From NCBI RefSeq assembly GCF_013386585.1, contig NZ_JACARO010000038.1, forward strand, positions 213,147-277,146: DNA of 64,000 nucleotides, read 5' to 3'. This document shows positions 18,037 to 27,000 of the stretch, piece after piece. The notes below the pieces were generated by a model. That model searched no databases and was not told the origin of the DNA. It saw only the letters and a program-made list of their open reading frames with translations. This DNA is from Pseudomonas sp. P7548 (lineage in GTDB: Bacteria > Pseudomonadota > Gammaproteobacteria > Pseudomonadales > Pseudomonadaceae). Each line of letters opens with the position of its first letter. Within the stretch, counting starts at the first letter, position 1. The position numbers were made by a program, and so were the translations under genes.

Positions 18037-19692
18037 CTAATCCTGCCACAGAACGGTTTCGGAACGCTCGCTCCAAGTCGGTAATTGTTCACCGTAAGTC
18101 GCCTCGATCACGCTGCGCTTGATCTTCAATGTAGGGGTCATAAAACCGTTTTCCACCGCCCAATTGTCGTTGACGACCACCAGGTGCTGCAGACGTTCAT
18201 GCTTGTCCAACGTCTGGTTGACTTGTTCCAGCCAGCGCTCAAGGGCGCCCTGCAGCACTTCACGAGCCTCCGCCTGGCCAACGGCCGACAGCACGCACAA
18301 CCCCATCGGGGCAATCAGGCCATCCCCCACCACGCACACTTGTTCGATGCGGGCATGCTCGGCCAGGCGGTTTTCAATCGGCGCCGGGGCCACGTACTTG
18401 CCCTTGCTGGTCTTGAAGATTTCCTTGAGGCGCCCGGTCAGGCGCAGGCGGCCCTCGGCGTCCTGCTCGCCCTTGTCGCCGGTGCGCAGGTAGCCATCGT
18501 CAGTGAGGGTTTCAGCGGTTTTCTGCGGGTCCTTGAAGTACCCCAGCATCGTTGCGCCGCTGCGCACCTGCACCTCGCCCGACGGGTCGATGCGCACCTC
18601 AACGCCAGGGCATGGCTGGCCGATCCAGCCAAGGGTCTGCAGGCCCGGGCGCGACACATGGGAATATCCGCAGGCTTCAGTCATGCCGTACACCTCCAGC
18701 ACGTCCAGCCCCAGGCGCTGATACCAGCGCAGCAACGCCTCGGGCACGGGCGCGGCGCCGGACAGGGCAATGCGCAACGCATCCAGCCCCAGGCCCGCCA
18801 ACACCTTATGGCCGACGCGCTTGCCGATAAAAGGCAGGCGCAGCAGGGTTTCCAGGCGCTTTTCCGGGACCTTGGCGTAAACGCCCATCTGGAACTTGGT
18901 CCAGATGCGCGGCACGCCGAACAACGCGGTCGGGCGCGCCCGGCGCAGGTCGGCCAGAAAGGTGTCGAGGCTTTCGGCGAAAAACACCGTTTGCCCGGTA
19001 TAGATCGCGGCCATTTCCACAAACATCCGCTCTGCCACATGGCACAGCGGCAGGTAGGACAACAGCCGGTCGCCCTCCCCCAGGCCGAATAATTCGGTAC
19101 CGCGGGTGGCGGCAAAACCCAATGCGCCGAAGGTTTGCATCACGCCTTTGGGCAAGCCCGTGGTGCCGGAGGTATAGATGATGGTGGCGAGGCTGGAGGC
19201 GTCAGGCGCGGGGTTGTCCTGGATGGGCGAACACTTTTGCAAGTCGGCCCAAGTGAAATCGAAAGTGCCAGCCGGGCACAACGGCAGGCTGATGGTCGGC
19301 AAACCGTGTGGAATACCGGGCGCCATGGCAGGCCAATCGTCGAGCTTGCCGATCAGCGCCAGCGCCGCCTCGGAATGGGTGAGCACATGGGCCACCGAGT
19401 CGGCGGTGAGGTTGGGGTACAGCGGCACCGAGACGTGCCCGGCCATCCAGATCGCCAGGTCGGCGATGATCCAGTGGGCGCAGTTTTTGGAAATCAGGGC
19501 GATGTGCGAGCCCTGGGGCAGCTCTCGGGCGCGCAGCCAGTGGGCGGCGCGACGGGCTTGCTGGCCGACCTCTTCCCAGGTGAGGGTTTGCACCTCCCCG
19601 CCGCCAACGGGCTGCACGAGAAAGGTTTTGCGCGGGTGCCGCGCTTCACGTTCGAAGAAGACCTGCAACGGCAAACGAAAAGCGACAGGCAT
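18037..19692 (-). CDS. AMP-forming acyl-CoA ligase (long-chain fatty-acid type)
   Basis: 551 residues. Activates a carboxylic acid to its CoA thioester through an acyl-adenylate. The P-loop-like IIYTSGTTGLPKG is at 171-183, then the adenine/acyl region YGMTEACG, RTGDKGEQDAEG and the hinge GRLKEIFKTSKGKYVAP. The last motif (LKEIFKTSKGKYVAPAPIE) is characteristic of long-chain fatty-acyl-CoA ligases of the FAA/FadD15 branch. The start at 19692 has AAGGAG 8 bases upstream; the frame extends to 19734 but runs into the operator. A palindrome sits directly upstream, implying repression by a dimeric regulator. Confidence 0.93.
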   Translation of the reverse strand: MPVAFRLPLQVFFEREARHPRKTFLVQPVGGGEVQTLTWEEVGQQARRAAHWLRARELPQGSHIALISKNCAHWIIADLAIWMAGHVSVPLYPNLTADSVAHVLTHSEAALALIGKLDDWPAMAPGIPHGLPTISLPLCPAGTFDFTWADLQKCSPIQDNPAPDASSLATIIYTSGTTGLPKGVMQTFGALGFAATRGTELFGLGEGDRLLSYLPLCHVAERMFVEMAAIYTGQTVFFAESLDTFLADLRRARPTALFGVPRIWTKFQMGVYAKVPEKRLETLLRLPFIGKRVGHKVLAGLGLDALRIALSGAAPVPEALLRWYQRLGLDVLEVYGMTEACGYSHVSRPGLQTLGWIGQPCPGVEVRIDPSGEVQVRSGATMLGYFKDPQKTAETLTDDGYLRTGDKGEQDAEGRLRLTGRLKEIFKTSKGKYVAPAPIENRLAEHARIEQVCVVGDGLIAPMGLCVLSAVGQAEAREVLQGALERWLEQVNQTLDKHERLQHLVVVNDNWAVENGFMTPTLKIKRSVIEATYGEQLPTWSERSETVLWQD

Positions 19693-19723
19693 GGGACGCG
19701 CTCCTTTGTGTTCCGATGATAGC

Positions 19724-19745
19724 CAACCAAGCACTTGCTTGGTTG
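19724..19745. promoter_or_regulatory. Near-perfect palindromic operator upstream of the acyl-CoA ligase
   Basis: Two 10-base arms, CAACCAAGCA (19724-19733) and TGCTTGGTTG (19736-19745), are exact complements around a two-base centre (CT). On the minus strand it lies immediately after TATAGT (19748-19753), so it would cover the transcription start. The size and symmetry fit a TetR-type repressor; the regulator is not encoded in this window. Confidence 0.7.
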
Positions 19746-19777
19746 ACTATATAGCACACAAAAAGCGGCGATCGTTC

Positions 19778-20227
19778 CTACGGATTCTTTACGCTGACCA
19801 GGCTCATCAGCCCCGCCAGCGGAAAGTCGCCCTCCAGTTCCGCCAGGCTGGCGGTGTGCATCGGTTGCGGCTGGCGCTGGTGGCCGTGCTGCAAAAAGCT
19901 GATCAGGCTACCCACCAGGGGCTGGTGGCTGACCAGCAGCACATTGTCATCGGTGTCGAGTTTTTCCAGCACCTGCAACGGGTTGCCTTCGGGGGTCAGC
20001 CACGGCACCGTGCGGATCTCCGGTTCGAAACCCAACGCCTCGCGCACTAAATGTGCGGTCTGCTGCGCCCGCACATACGGGCTGGCGATGATGGCGGCGA
20101 TGGGCTGGCCGATCAGGTGCGCAGCGCTGCGCAAGACTTCGCCACGACCATGCTCGGTGAGGTTGCGTTCGGCGTCGGTGCGGGCGTGCCCTTCGGCCTC
20201 ACCGTGACGCAAGATCCACAGCTTCAC
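19778..20227 (-). CDS. sixA: Phosphohistidine phosphatase SixA
   Basis: 149 residues, histidine phosphatase superfamily. The catalytic RHGEAE is at 7-12 (H8), a second Arg is in SPYVRAQQTA, and the second His is in LVSHQPLVG. SixA removes phosphate from histidines of phosphotransfer proteins (in E. coli mainly the nitrogen PTS protein NPr). It starts with GTG at 20227, overlapping the stop of the DUF4389 gene by four bases. Downstream partner of gpsA. Confidence 0.92.
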   Translation of the reverse strand: MKLWILRHGEAEGHARTDAERNLTEHGRGEVLRSAAHLIGQPIAAIIASPYVRAQQTAHLVREALGFEPEIRTVPWLTPEGNPLQVLEKLDTDDNVLLVSHQPLVGSLISFLQHGHQRQPQPMHTASLAELEGDFPLAGLMSLVSVKNP

Positions 20228-20571
20228 AGTTTTGGCTCTTCATCGCGGGCCGGGTGCGGCGCAGGCGGCACGCTGTGAGCAGCTTCGCCTTCAGGTGCGC
20301 GTGGGGTCGGCCAATCGGCGAACGGCCAAGGTTTCTGCTCGGTATGGAAGCTGCCGAAACGGCCGATCTGCGCGAGGAACTGGCTGAGGCTGTCGCCAAA
20401 GTTCATCAAGCCCAGGTTGGGCGCGCTGTAGACCAGGCGATAAATCAGTTGCACCACCACCAGCGCACCGAGCAGGAATTGCGCGACTTGCCACACCAGG
20501 GCAAACACCAGCATCCACAGAATGCGCAGCAGGATGGACTCGTATTTAGGGGCGTCTTTCGGGTCGTTCAT
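20224..20571 (-). CDS. DUF4389 inner-membrane protein
   Basis: 115 residues. One or two hydrophobic segments at about 13-45 (ILLRILWMLVFALVWQVAQFLLGALVVVQLIYRLV) are followed by a conserved SAPNLGLMNFGDSLSQFLAQIGRF and a Pro-rich cytoplasmic tail. The ATG at 20571 has GAGGAA at 8 bases. It sits between gpsA (10-base gap) and sixA (overlap), an arrangement I recognise from other pseudomonads. Function unknown. Confidence 0.88.
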   Translation of the reverse strand: MNDPKDAPKYESILLRILWMLVFALVWQVAQFLLGALVVVQLIYRLVYSAPNLGLMNFGDSLSQFLAQIGRFGSFHTEQKPWPFADWPTPRAPEGEAAHSVPPAPHPARDEEPKL

Positions 20572-20581
20572 GGCGCGTTCC

Positions 20582-21607
20582 TCAGTTGAAACCACTGGTG
20601 GAAATAAAGTCGACATCGGTTTTCGGCTCGGCCCGCATCAGCAGCTCGATGACCTGGTTCAAGGTGCGCCCTTCAAACAGGATCGCGTGCAACCCGGCGA
20701 CCAGCGGCATGTACACCCCAACTTCCTGGGCCTTGGCCTTCAGGACCTTGAGGGTGTTGACCCCTTCAGCCACTTCGCCCAGGCGCGTCACCGCGTCTTC
20801 CAGGCTCAGGCCCTGGCCGAGCGCGAAGCCGACCTGGTAGTTACGGCTCTTGGGCGAGGAACAGGTCACGATCAAGTCGCCCACGCCGGCCAACCCCAGG
20901 AAAGTCATCGGGTTGGCACCCTGGTTCACCGCAAAGCGCGTCATCTCGGCCAAGGCGCGAGTGATCAGCATGCTCTTGGTGTTTTCGCCCATGCCGAGGG
21001 CGACGGCCATGCCGGCAATGATTGCGTAGACGTTTTTCAGCGCACCGCCCAGTTCGACGCCAAAGCGGTCGCTGCTGGCGTAGACACGAAAGGTGCGGCC
21101 ATGCAGCACGGCCTGGACGCGCTCGCACAGGGCCTCGTCTTCACTGGCGATGACCGTGGCGGTCAGCGCGTGCTCGGCCACTTCCCGCGCCAGGTTCGGC
21201 CCGGACAGCACGCCGATGCGCGCCTTGGGGGCGATCTCTTCGAGGATCTCGCTCATCAGCTTGAAGGTCTGCGCCTCGATGCCCTTGGTCAGGCTGACCA
21301 GCAGCTTGCCCGCCAGGCGCTCGGCATGGGGCGCCAGCACCGAGCGCAAGGCGCTGGAAGGCAGCGCCACAAAGCACAGGTCGCAGGCGGTGAGGGTTTC
21401 GAGCAAGTCGGTAACCGGCTCAACGGCCGGGTGCACCTTGATGCCTTTAAGGTAACGGGGATTTTCCCGGTGGACGCGAATGGCCTCGGCCTGCTCGGGA
21501 TCACGCATCCACTGGCGTACCGCGTGGCCGTTCTCAGCCAGCAGGTTAGCCACGGCGGTACCAAAACTTCCGCCTCCCAGGACCGCAATAGGGCGCTGTT
21601 CAGTCAT
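20582..21607 (-). CDS. gpsA: Glycerol-3-phosphate dehydrogenase [NAD(P)+]
   Basis: 341 residues. Reduces dihydroxyacetone phosphate to sn-glycerol 3-phosphate for phospholipid synthesis. The nucleotide-binding GGGSFG is at 11-16, the catalytic lysines are K108 (SLTKGIE) and K191 (GGALKNVYAI), and GLAGVGDLIVTC and the TRLGEVAEGV region are present. The start at 21607 (MTEQRPIAVLGGG) matches the family length; the frame extends 47 codons upstream without support. First gene of a three-gene unit with DUF4389 and sixA. Confidence 0.97.
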   Translation of the reverse strand: MTEQRPIAVLGGGSFGTAVANLLAENGHAVRQWMRDPEQAEAIRVHRENPRYLKGIKVHPAVEPVTDLLETLTACDLCFVALPSSALRSVLAPHAERLAGKLLVSLTKGIEAQTFKLMSEILEEIAPKARIGVLSGPNLAREVAEHALTATVIASEDEALCERVQAVLHGRTFRVYASSDRFGVELGGALKNVYAIIAGMAVALGMGENTKSMLITRALAEMTRFAVNQGANPMTFLGLAGVGDLIVTCSSPKSRNYQVGFALGQGLSLEDAVTRLGEVAEGVNTLKVLKAKAQEVGVYMPLVAGLHAILFEGRTLNQVIELLMRAEPKTDVDFISTSGFN

Positions 21608-21802
21608 ATGCAATCCGTTAATCCATACCAGTGGCGATGGCGGCATTATACGGGGCGACCCGCTTGCGGCCAGCCCCCGTGTCAATTCACGCGCTTGTCG
21701 GAAAATGCCATGCCTGTGTGAAGTAAATGCAAGGGCGGCGACTGGCAAAAGGCCCCGCCTCGGTTAACATGGGCGGCTATCCGTAATTATCAAGGCCGTG
21801 CC

Positions 21803-23923
21803 GTGTATTTGGGCCCTCCTCCCCGCTCATCTGTGTTGTTGATGCTGTTGTGCAGTGCACCTGCGCTGGCTGATGACCTGTTCCTGGACAGCCAGCCGCT
21901 GCCGCAAGTGCTGACCGCTACCCGCCTGAAACAATCGGCCGCCGCCGTGCCGGGCAGCATGACCGTGATCGACAGCGAGCTGATCAAGGCCAGCGGCGCA
22001 CGGGATATCAGCGAACTGCTGCGCCTGGTGCCGGGGATGATGGTCGGCTACACCACCGGCAACCAGGCGGCGGTGAACTACCACGGCACCAGTGCCAGCG
22101 ATGCCCGACGCATGCAGGTGCTGATCGACGGGCGCTCGGTGTACCGCGCCGGTTTGGCAACCGTGGACTGGAGCGATATCCCGGTGGCCATGGAGGATAT
22201 CGAGCGCATCGAAGTGTTCCGTGGCCCCAACACCGTCAGCTATGGCGCCAATGCGTTGATGGCGGTGGTCAACATCCTCACGCGTTCGCCGGCCAACAGC
22301 CAGGGCACGCGGGTCAAGGTTATCCGTGGCGAGCGCGGGATCAACGACTTCTACGCCAGCCAGGGTGTAGGCTGGGAAACCGGTGATTTGCGCCTGTCCC
22401 TGTCGGGCCAGCAGGACGATGGTTTTGACAGCGATGCCACCGGCGCCGACCGCCGTGACAGTCGCCGCCTCAGCCGCTTCAGCCTGGCAGTGAGCCAGAC
22501 GCTGAACGCACAGCAGAGCATCGACTGGCAACTGGACGCGAAGGAAGGCACCAACCAGCGCCCCTACACCTACACACCGGTCTTCGCCGGGATTACCGAA
22601 GGCGGTACCAATTCCGACGTGACCGCCAAGGACTACGCCGGCTCCCTGCGCTGGAATTTCGACTTCAACCCGGAGCACAGCCTGTATATCCAGGGTTCGG
22701 CGCAGCAGTGGGATCGCCAGCAGGTGTGGAAAGCCTGCGACGCCAAAGTGTCGTTCAGCCCGGAGCTGACCCGCCTGTGGCAGCTCAACCCCAACTACGC
22801 CGAACAATTGGCCCGGCACATGGACACCTACAGCCAGGGTTCGGCGCCACCGGGCAGTGCTGCCGAGCAGGCCCTGGCAAATCAGGTCCTGGACCAGTGG
22901 CGCAACGGCGCCAGCCAGAGCGTGTGCGGTGACATCGACCAGAGCACCCGCGAAAGCCGCTACGACATCGAGGTGCAGGACACCCTCAGCCTGTCCGACA
23001 GCCTGCGCCTGGTCAGCGGCATGAACTACCGCTACGACCGCGCCGACTCCGACACCTACTTCAATGGCACCCTCGACGACACCACCTGGCGCCTGTTCGC
23101 CCACCTGGAATGGCGGGCCAGCGAACACTGGCTGCTGCAAGGCGGCGCGATGTACGAAGACACCCACTTGAGCGGCAACTCGCTGACGCCGAGGGTGGCG
23201 GTCAACTACTTGATCAACCCGCGCCATGGCCTGCGCGCGGTGTATTCCGAAGCTATCCGCTCGCCGGACATGTTCGAGAACAACGTCAACTGGAGCTACC
23301 GTGTCACCAACCTCAGCTCGCCGGCCTACGGGCAGAATTCCGGGCAATATTTTGTAGTGACACGCGGCCCCGGCAACCTCGATAAAGAGCTGATGCGTTC
23401 GCGGGAATTAGGTTACAACGGGTTCTTCGCCGACCTCGGGCTGAATGTGGACGTGAAGCTGTTCTATGACGAAATCACCGACATGATCAGCTCGCCCCTG
23501 CGCAACAACCAGTACATTGCCAGCAATGCCAACAGCTCACGCTTTACCGGCGCTGAAACCCAGTTCGACTGGCGCATGAGCAACGCCGACCGCCTGCGCC
23601 TGACCTATGCTTACGTCGACACCACCGCCAGCAACCCACTGGACAAGCTGCAGACCGCGCGCAACAGTGGCTCGGCTGGTTGGTTGCGTGAATGGGGCCA
23701 GGGCTGGTCCAGCGCGCTGTTCTACTATGGCGACGATGCACTCAATCAGTATCGCTTCGAACGGGTCGACCTGCGGGTGGCCAAGCGCATTGCCCTGGGC
23801 AAAGCCAACGTGGAGCTGGCCGGCATGTTGCAAGAACGCCTCGATAACCAGCCCACCACCTGGGCCGACAACAATTACGACCATCGCCATGTGCTCTACT
23901 TCAGCGCGGAGTTAGAGTTCTGA
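21803..23923 (+). CDS. TonB-dependent outer-membrane receptor
   Basis: 706 residues with a GTG start at 21803 (AAGG 7 bases upstream). Signal peptide to about residue 23 (LLMLLCSAPALA-DD). A TonB-box-like LPQVLTATR is followed by the plug domain (VPGSMTVIDSELIKASGARDI, then RRMQVLIDGRSVYRAG and the VEVFRGPNTVSYGANA-type plug end) and a beta barrel ending in an aromatic C-terminal residue (ELEF). The ligand is unknown; there is no adjacent siderophore gene or sigma/anti-sigma pair. The next gene starts one base after its stop, tying it to a binding protein and a sensor kinase. Confidence 0.93.
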   Translation: MYLGPPPRSSVLLMLLCSAPALADDLFLDSQPLPQVLTATRLKQSAAAVPGSMTVIDSELIKASGARDISELLRLVPGMMVGYTTGNQAAVNYHGTSASDARRMQVLIDGRSVYRAGLATVDWSDIPVAMEDIERIEVFRGPNTVSYGANALMAVVNILTRSPANSQGTRVKVIRGERGINDFYASQGVGWETGDLRLSLSGQQDDGFDSDATGADRRDSRRLSRFSLAVSQTLNAQQSIDWQLDAKEGTNQRPYTYTPVFAGITEGGTNSDVTAKDYAGSLRWNFDFNPEHSLYIQGSAQQWDRQQVWKACDAKVSFSPELTRLWQLNPNYAEQLARHMDTYSQGSAPPGSAAEQALANQVLDQWRNGASQSVCGDIDQSTRESRYDIEVQDTLSLSDSLRLVSGMNYRYDRADSDTYFNGTLDDTTWRLFAHLEWRASEHWLLQGGAMYEDTHLSGNSLTPRVAVNYLINPRHGLRAVYSEAIRSPDMFENNVNWSYRVTNLSSPAYGQNSGQYFVVTRGPGNLDKELMRSRELGYNGFFADLGLNVDVKLFYDEITDMISSPLRNNQYIASNANSSRFTGAETQFDWRMSNADRLRLTYAYVDTTASNPLDKLQTARNSGSAGWLREWGQGWSSALFYYGDDALNQYRFERVDLRVAKRIALGKANVELAGMLQERLDNQPTTWADNNYDHRHVLYFSAELEF

Positions 23924-23924
23924 C

Positions 23925-24854
23925 ATGGGCGATCAGTCACGGATGACCCTCCTCTTTGTTTCACGCCTGTGGCGACGCGGCCTGCTGCTGGCGTGCCTGC
24001 TTCTGACGGCACCGGCCTGGAGCGCCGACATCCTGCTGACCGCCGCCGAAGACAGTGCCGGGGTCCAGGCCTTTGCCCAGGCCCTCGCCCAGCAGCGCCC
24101 CGAAGACCACGTCACATTCACCGCGCTCAAGGACCTGCCCGCGCCGAACCAACTGCCCGCCACTACGCGCTTGATCCTGCTGGACTTGCCCGGCCTCGAC
24201 TGGCGCCTGCAAGACACCCAGGGCCCGCCGACCCTGGTGCTGCGCATCAGCCGCCTGCAAGCCCGGCAACGCCTGGGCACCGCCCACCCGGCCAAGATCA
24301 GCCTGCTGTGGAGCGACCCGCCGCTGGAGCGCCAGTTGAACCTGATCGCCAACATCCTGCCCCAGGCCCGGCGCATCGGCGTGCTCTACGGCACCGACAG
24401 TGAATTCCTGCTGCCAGAACTGCGCCAGTACGCAACGCCCAAAGGGCTGGAAATCGTGCCGCAGCGCTGGGACAACATCAGCGACAGTCGGCCGTTGCAA
24501 ACCCTGTTCAAGAGCAGCGACGTGCTGCTGGGCCTCGATGACCCGCAGCTGTACAACCCGAAAACCGCGAAGAACCTGCTGCTCAGCAGCTACGCCCAAC
24601 AATTGCCGCTGGTGGGGCCCAACGCAGGGTTTGTGCGGGCCGGCAGCCTGGCCAGCACCTACAGCGACCAGGCCGATTGGCTGGCCGTGCTCGACCGCTT
24701 GCTGGACCACCCGCCCGCCAACTGGCCGCGCACCTTGTACCCGGAACACTTCAAAGTCGTGGGCAACCCGCAAGTCGCGCGCTCACTGGGCATCGAACAG
24801 GTGGATGAAGTCGCCGTCGCCGCCCGCTTGGCCGAAGGAGAAAAACGCCCATGA
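23925..24854 (+). CDS. Periplasmic ABC-type substrate-binding protein without a transporter
   Basis: 309 residues. A Sec signal is visible (RRGLLLACLLLTAPAWSA, cleavage near residue 34). The mature part has two lobes like the TrpX/ABC_sub_bind family: KISLLWSDPPLERQLNLIANILPQARRIGVLYG, then DVLLGLDDPQLYNPKTAKNLLL and LPLVGPNAGFVRAGSLASTYSD. No permease or ATPase gene lies nearby. It starts one base after the receptor stop and overlaps the hybrid kinase by four bases (ATGA), suggesting that it delivers a ligand signal to the kinase rather than feeding an importer. Confidence 0.82.
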   Translation: MGDQSRMTLLFVSRLWRRGLLLACLLLTAPAWSADILLTAAEDSAGVQAFAQALAQQRPEDHVTFTALKDLPAPNQLPATTRLILLDLPGLDWRLQDTQGPPTLVLRISRLQARQRLGTAHPAKISLLWSDPPLERQLNLIANILPQARRIGVLYGTDSEFLLPELRQYATPKGLEIVPQRWDNISDSRPLQTLFKSSDVLLGLDDPQLYNPKTAKNLLLSSYAQQLPLVGPNAGFVRAGSLASTYSDQADWLAVLDRLLDHPPANWPRTLYPEHFKVVGNPQVARSLGIEQVDEVAVAARLAEGEKRP

Positions 24855-26752
24855 CCTTGCGTCGTCGTTGGGACATCAACACCCGCACCCAGCTCATCAC
24901 CCTGGGCCCGGCGCTGTTGCTGACGTTGCTGTTGATCAGCTTCTTCACCTTCGTGCGTATCCAGGACCTGCGCCAGGAACTGGACCACACCGGCCAACTG
25001 ATCGCCAACCAGCTGGCGCCGGCCACCGAATACGGGGTGATTTCCGGCAACAATGATGTGCTCGACAGCCTGCTGCGCGCCACGCTGGCCACGCCCCACG
25101 TGCGTTTCCTGGAGATCCAGGACAGCACCGAGAACATCCTGGTGTACGTCGAACAGCCGTCGGAGAAGCATGACCGCTCGTTGTCGGTCAAAGTCTTCCA
25201 GGCGCCGATTCGCCTGCAGCACATCCAATTGGGCAATGACTTCTTCCAGGACAACCTGAACGAACCCAAGGCGCCCCGTGCGGACTACCTGGGCCGCGTG
25301 ATCGTCGGCATGTCCAACGACGCCTTCAGCCAGCGCCAGCAGGAGATCCTGTTCAAGGCCGGTATCCTGGCGCTGTTCGCCCTGCTGTTTACCTTCCTGC
25401 TCGCCCGGCGCCTGGCGGCCAGCCTGTCGCAGCCGATCAGCGCCATGGGCCACGCGGTGAAGGCGATCCAGCAAGGGGATTACCAGACGCCCCTGCCGAT
25501 TGTGGATGACTCGGAGCTGGGCGACCTGTCGCGGCATATCAACAACCTGGCCGAGGGCCTCAACCAGGCCAGCCGCGAGCAGCAACAGGCCATGGCGCAA
25601 CTGATCCAGACCCGCGAAGAAGCGGAACGGGCGAACAATGCCAAGTCGGACTTCCTGGCGATGATGAGCCACGAACTGCGCACGCCGATGAACGGCGTGC
25701 TGGGCATGTTGCAGTTGCTGGAAACCACCGAGATGACCGAGGAGCAGACCGAATACGCGGCACTGGCCTCCGAGTCCACCGAGCATCTGCTCAAAGTGAT
25801 CAACGACATCCTCGACTTCTCCCGCATCGAGCGTGCCGCACTGGAGCTGGAACATATTCCGTTCAACCTCGCCGACCTGATCAGCAGCTGTGCCCAGGCG
25901 TTCCAGCACAGCGCCCAGCAGCGCGGGCTGGCCCTGGAACTGCCGATTCCGGCGGGCATGGCGTCGTTGCGCGTGCAGGGTGACCCGACGCGCATCCGCC
26001 AAATCCTGGTGAACCTGATCGGCAACGCGCTGAAGTTCACCGAGCACGGCACCGTCACGGTCGAACCCCAGTGGCAGACCCTGGACCACGAACTGGTGTG
26101 GTTCACCTGCACCGTGCGCGACAGCGGCATCGGGATTTCCGCGGAACGCCTGGAGCTGATGTTCGATGCGTTCCAGCAGGCCGACAGTTCCATTTCAAGA
26201 CGTTACGGCGGCACCGGGCTGGGCTTGCCGATCGCCCGCACGCTGGCCGAACGCATGGGCGGCACGCTGCGCGCCCAGAGCGAAGAAGGCCGGGGCTCGG
26301 TGTTTACCCTGGAAATTCCGCTGGCGATCGACCAGCACAGCTCCCCCACCATCGCGCTGGACGCCGATGGCAAAGGCAGTGCGGGGGATGGCCGGCATGT
26401 GTTGCTGGTGGAGGACAACCCGGTCAATCGCACCGTGGTGGAGGCCATGCTGCGCAGCCTGGGCTTTGAAGTGAGCCTGGCCACCGACGGCGCCGAAGCG
26501 ATCCGCAGCGCCGAGAGCCTGATTTTCACGGCGATCCTGATGGACTGCCGCTTGCCGCTGATCGACGGTTACGAAGCCACCCGGCAGATCCGTCAACTGC
26601 CCGGCTGCGCCGACCTGCCCATCATCGCCTTGACGGCCAACGCCTTGCAGGGCGACCGCGAAGCCTGCCTGGCCGCCGGAATGAACGATTACCTGGCCAA
26701 GCCGTTCAAACGCACGGATTTGCAGCAAATCCTGCAGCGCTGGGTGCAATAG
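24851..26752 (+). CDS. Hybrid sensor histidine kinase (PA1611-like)
   Basis: 633 residues. TM1 is at about 16-36, the periplasmic region at about 37-168, TM2 at about 169-187, then HAMP, HisKA with H274 in MMSHELRTPMNG, HATPase (N392, DSGIGIS, GGTGLGL) and a C-terminal receiver with D565 in ILMDCRLPLIDG. There is no Hpt domain, so the phosphate must pass to a separate Hpt protein. Domain order and position next to fabA match the P. aeruginosa kinase PA1611, reported to interact with RetS of the Gac network; that equivalence is inferred from memory of gene order. Coupled by ATGA overlap to the binding-protein gene. Confidence 0.93.
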   Translation: MTLRRRWDINTRTQLITLGPALLLTLLLISFFTFVRIQDLRQELDHTGQLIANQLAPATEYGVISGNNDVLDSLLRATLATPHVRFLEIQDSTENILVYVEQPSEKHDRSLSVKVFQAPIRLQHIQLGNDFFQDNLNEPKAPRADYLGRVIVGMSNDAFSQRQQEILFKAGILALFALLFTFLLARRLAASLSQPISAMGHAVKAIQQGDYQTPLPIVDDSELGDLSRHINNLAEGLNQASREQQQAMAQLIQTREEAERANNAKSDFLAMMSHELRTPMNGVLGMLQLLETTEMTEEQTEYAALASESTEHLLKVINDILDFSRIERAALELEHIPFNLADLISSCAQAFQHSAQQRGLALELPIPAGMASLRVQGDPTRIRQILVNLIGNALKFTEHGTVTVEPQWQTLDHELVWFTCTVRDSGIGISAERLELMFDAFQQADSSISRRYGGTGLGLPIARTLAERMGGTLRAQSEEGRGSVFTLEIPLAIDQHSSPTIALDADGKGSAGDGRHVLLVEDNPVNRTVVEAMLRSLGFEVSLATDGAEAIRSAESLIFTAILMDCRLPLIDGYEATRQIRQLPGCADLPIIALTANALQGDREACLAAGMNDYLAKPFKRTDLQQILQRWVQ

Positions 26753-26850
26753 CGCCGCGCCATCAGCCAACTCCGACTGGCATCAAAGACGAAAGTGCGG
26801 CAGTCTTAGGCACCCGAACGGGCCGATAAACAGGCCCGGTTTAAAATTTC

Positions 26851-26868
26851 AGTGAACAAGTGTACATT
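26851..26868. promoter_or_regulatory. FabR/DesT-like operator upstream of fabA
   Basis: AGTGAACAAGTGTACATT has dyad halves TGAACA and TGTACA and closely follows the unsaturated-fatty-acid repressor consensus AGCGNACANNTGTNCGCT. It lies 132 bases before the fabA start, within the 248-base gap after the hybrid kinase. FabR and DesT repress fabA/fabB or desaturase genes in response to acyl-CoA saturation. Confidence 0.6.
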
Positions 26869-27000
26869 CAGTGCCTTGACGCTGTGACTTTCACTACAAC
26901 GCAATAGTCTATGTGTAGGCTGCCGGAATGAGGCGTAACGCTTCAGTCGGTTCGGGAAGATTTGCCCTACCCTGCCGCATGGGATTATTGAGGAGCTCGC

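Noticed and set aside
21827..23347. 506-codon open frame on the minus strand opposite the TonB receptor
   Set aside because: No domain signature; the opposite strand has signal peptide, plug and barrel features.
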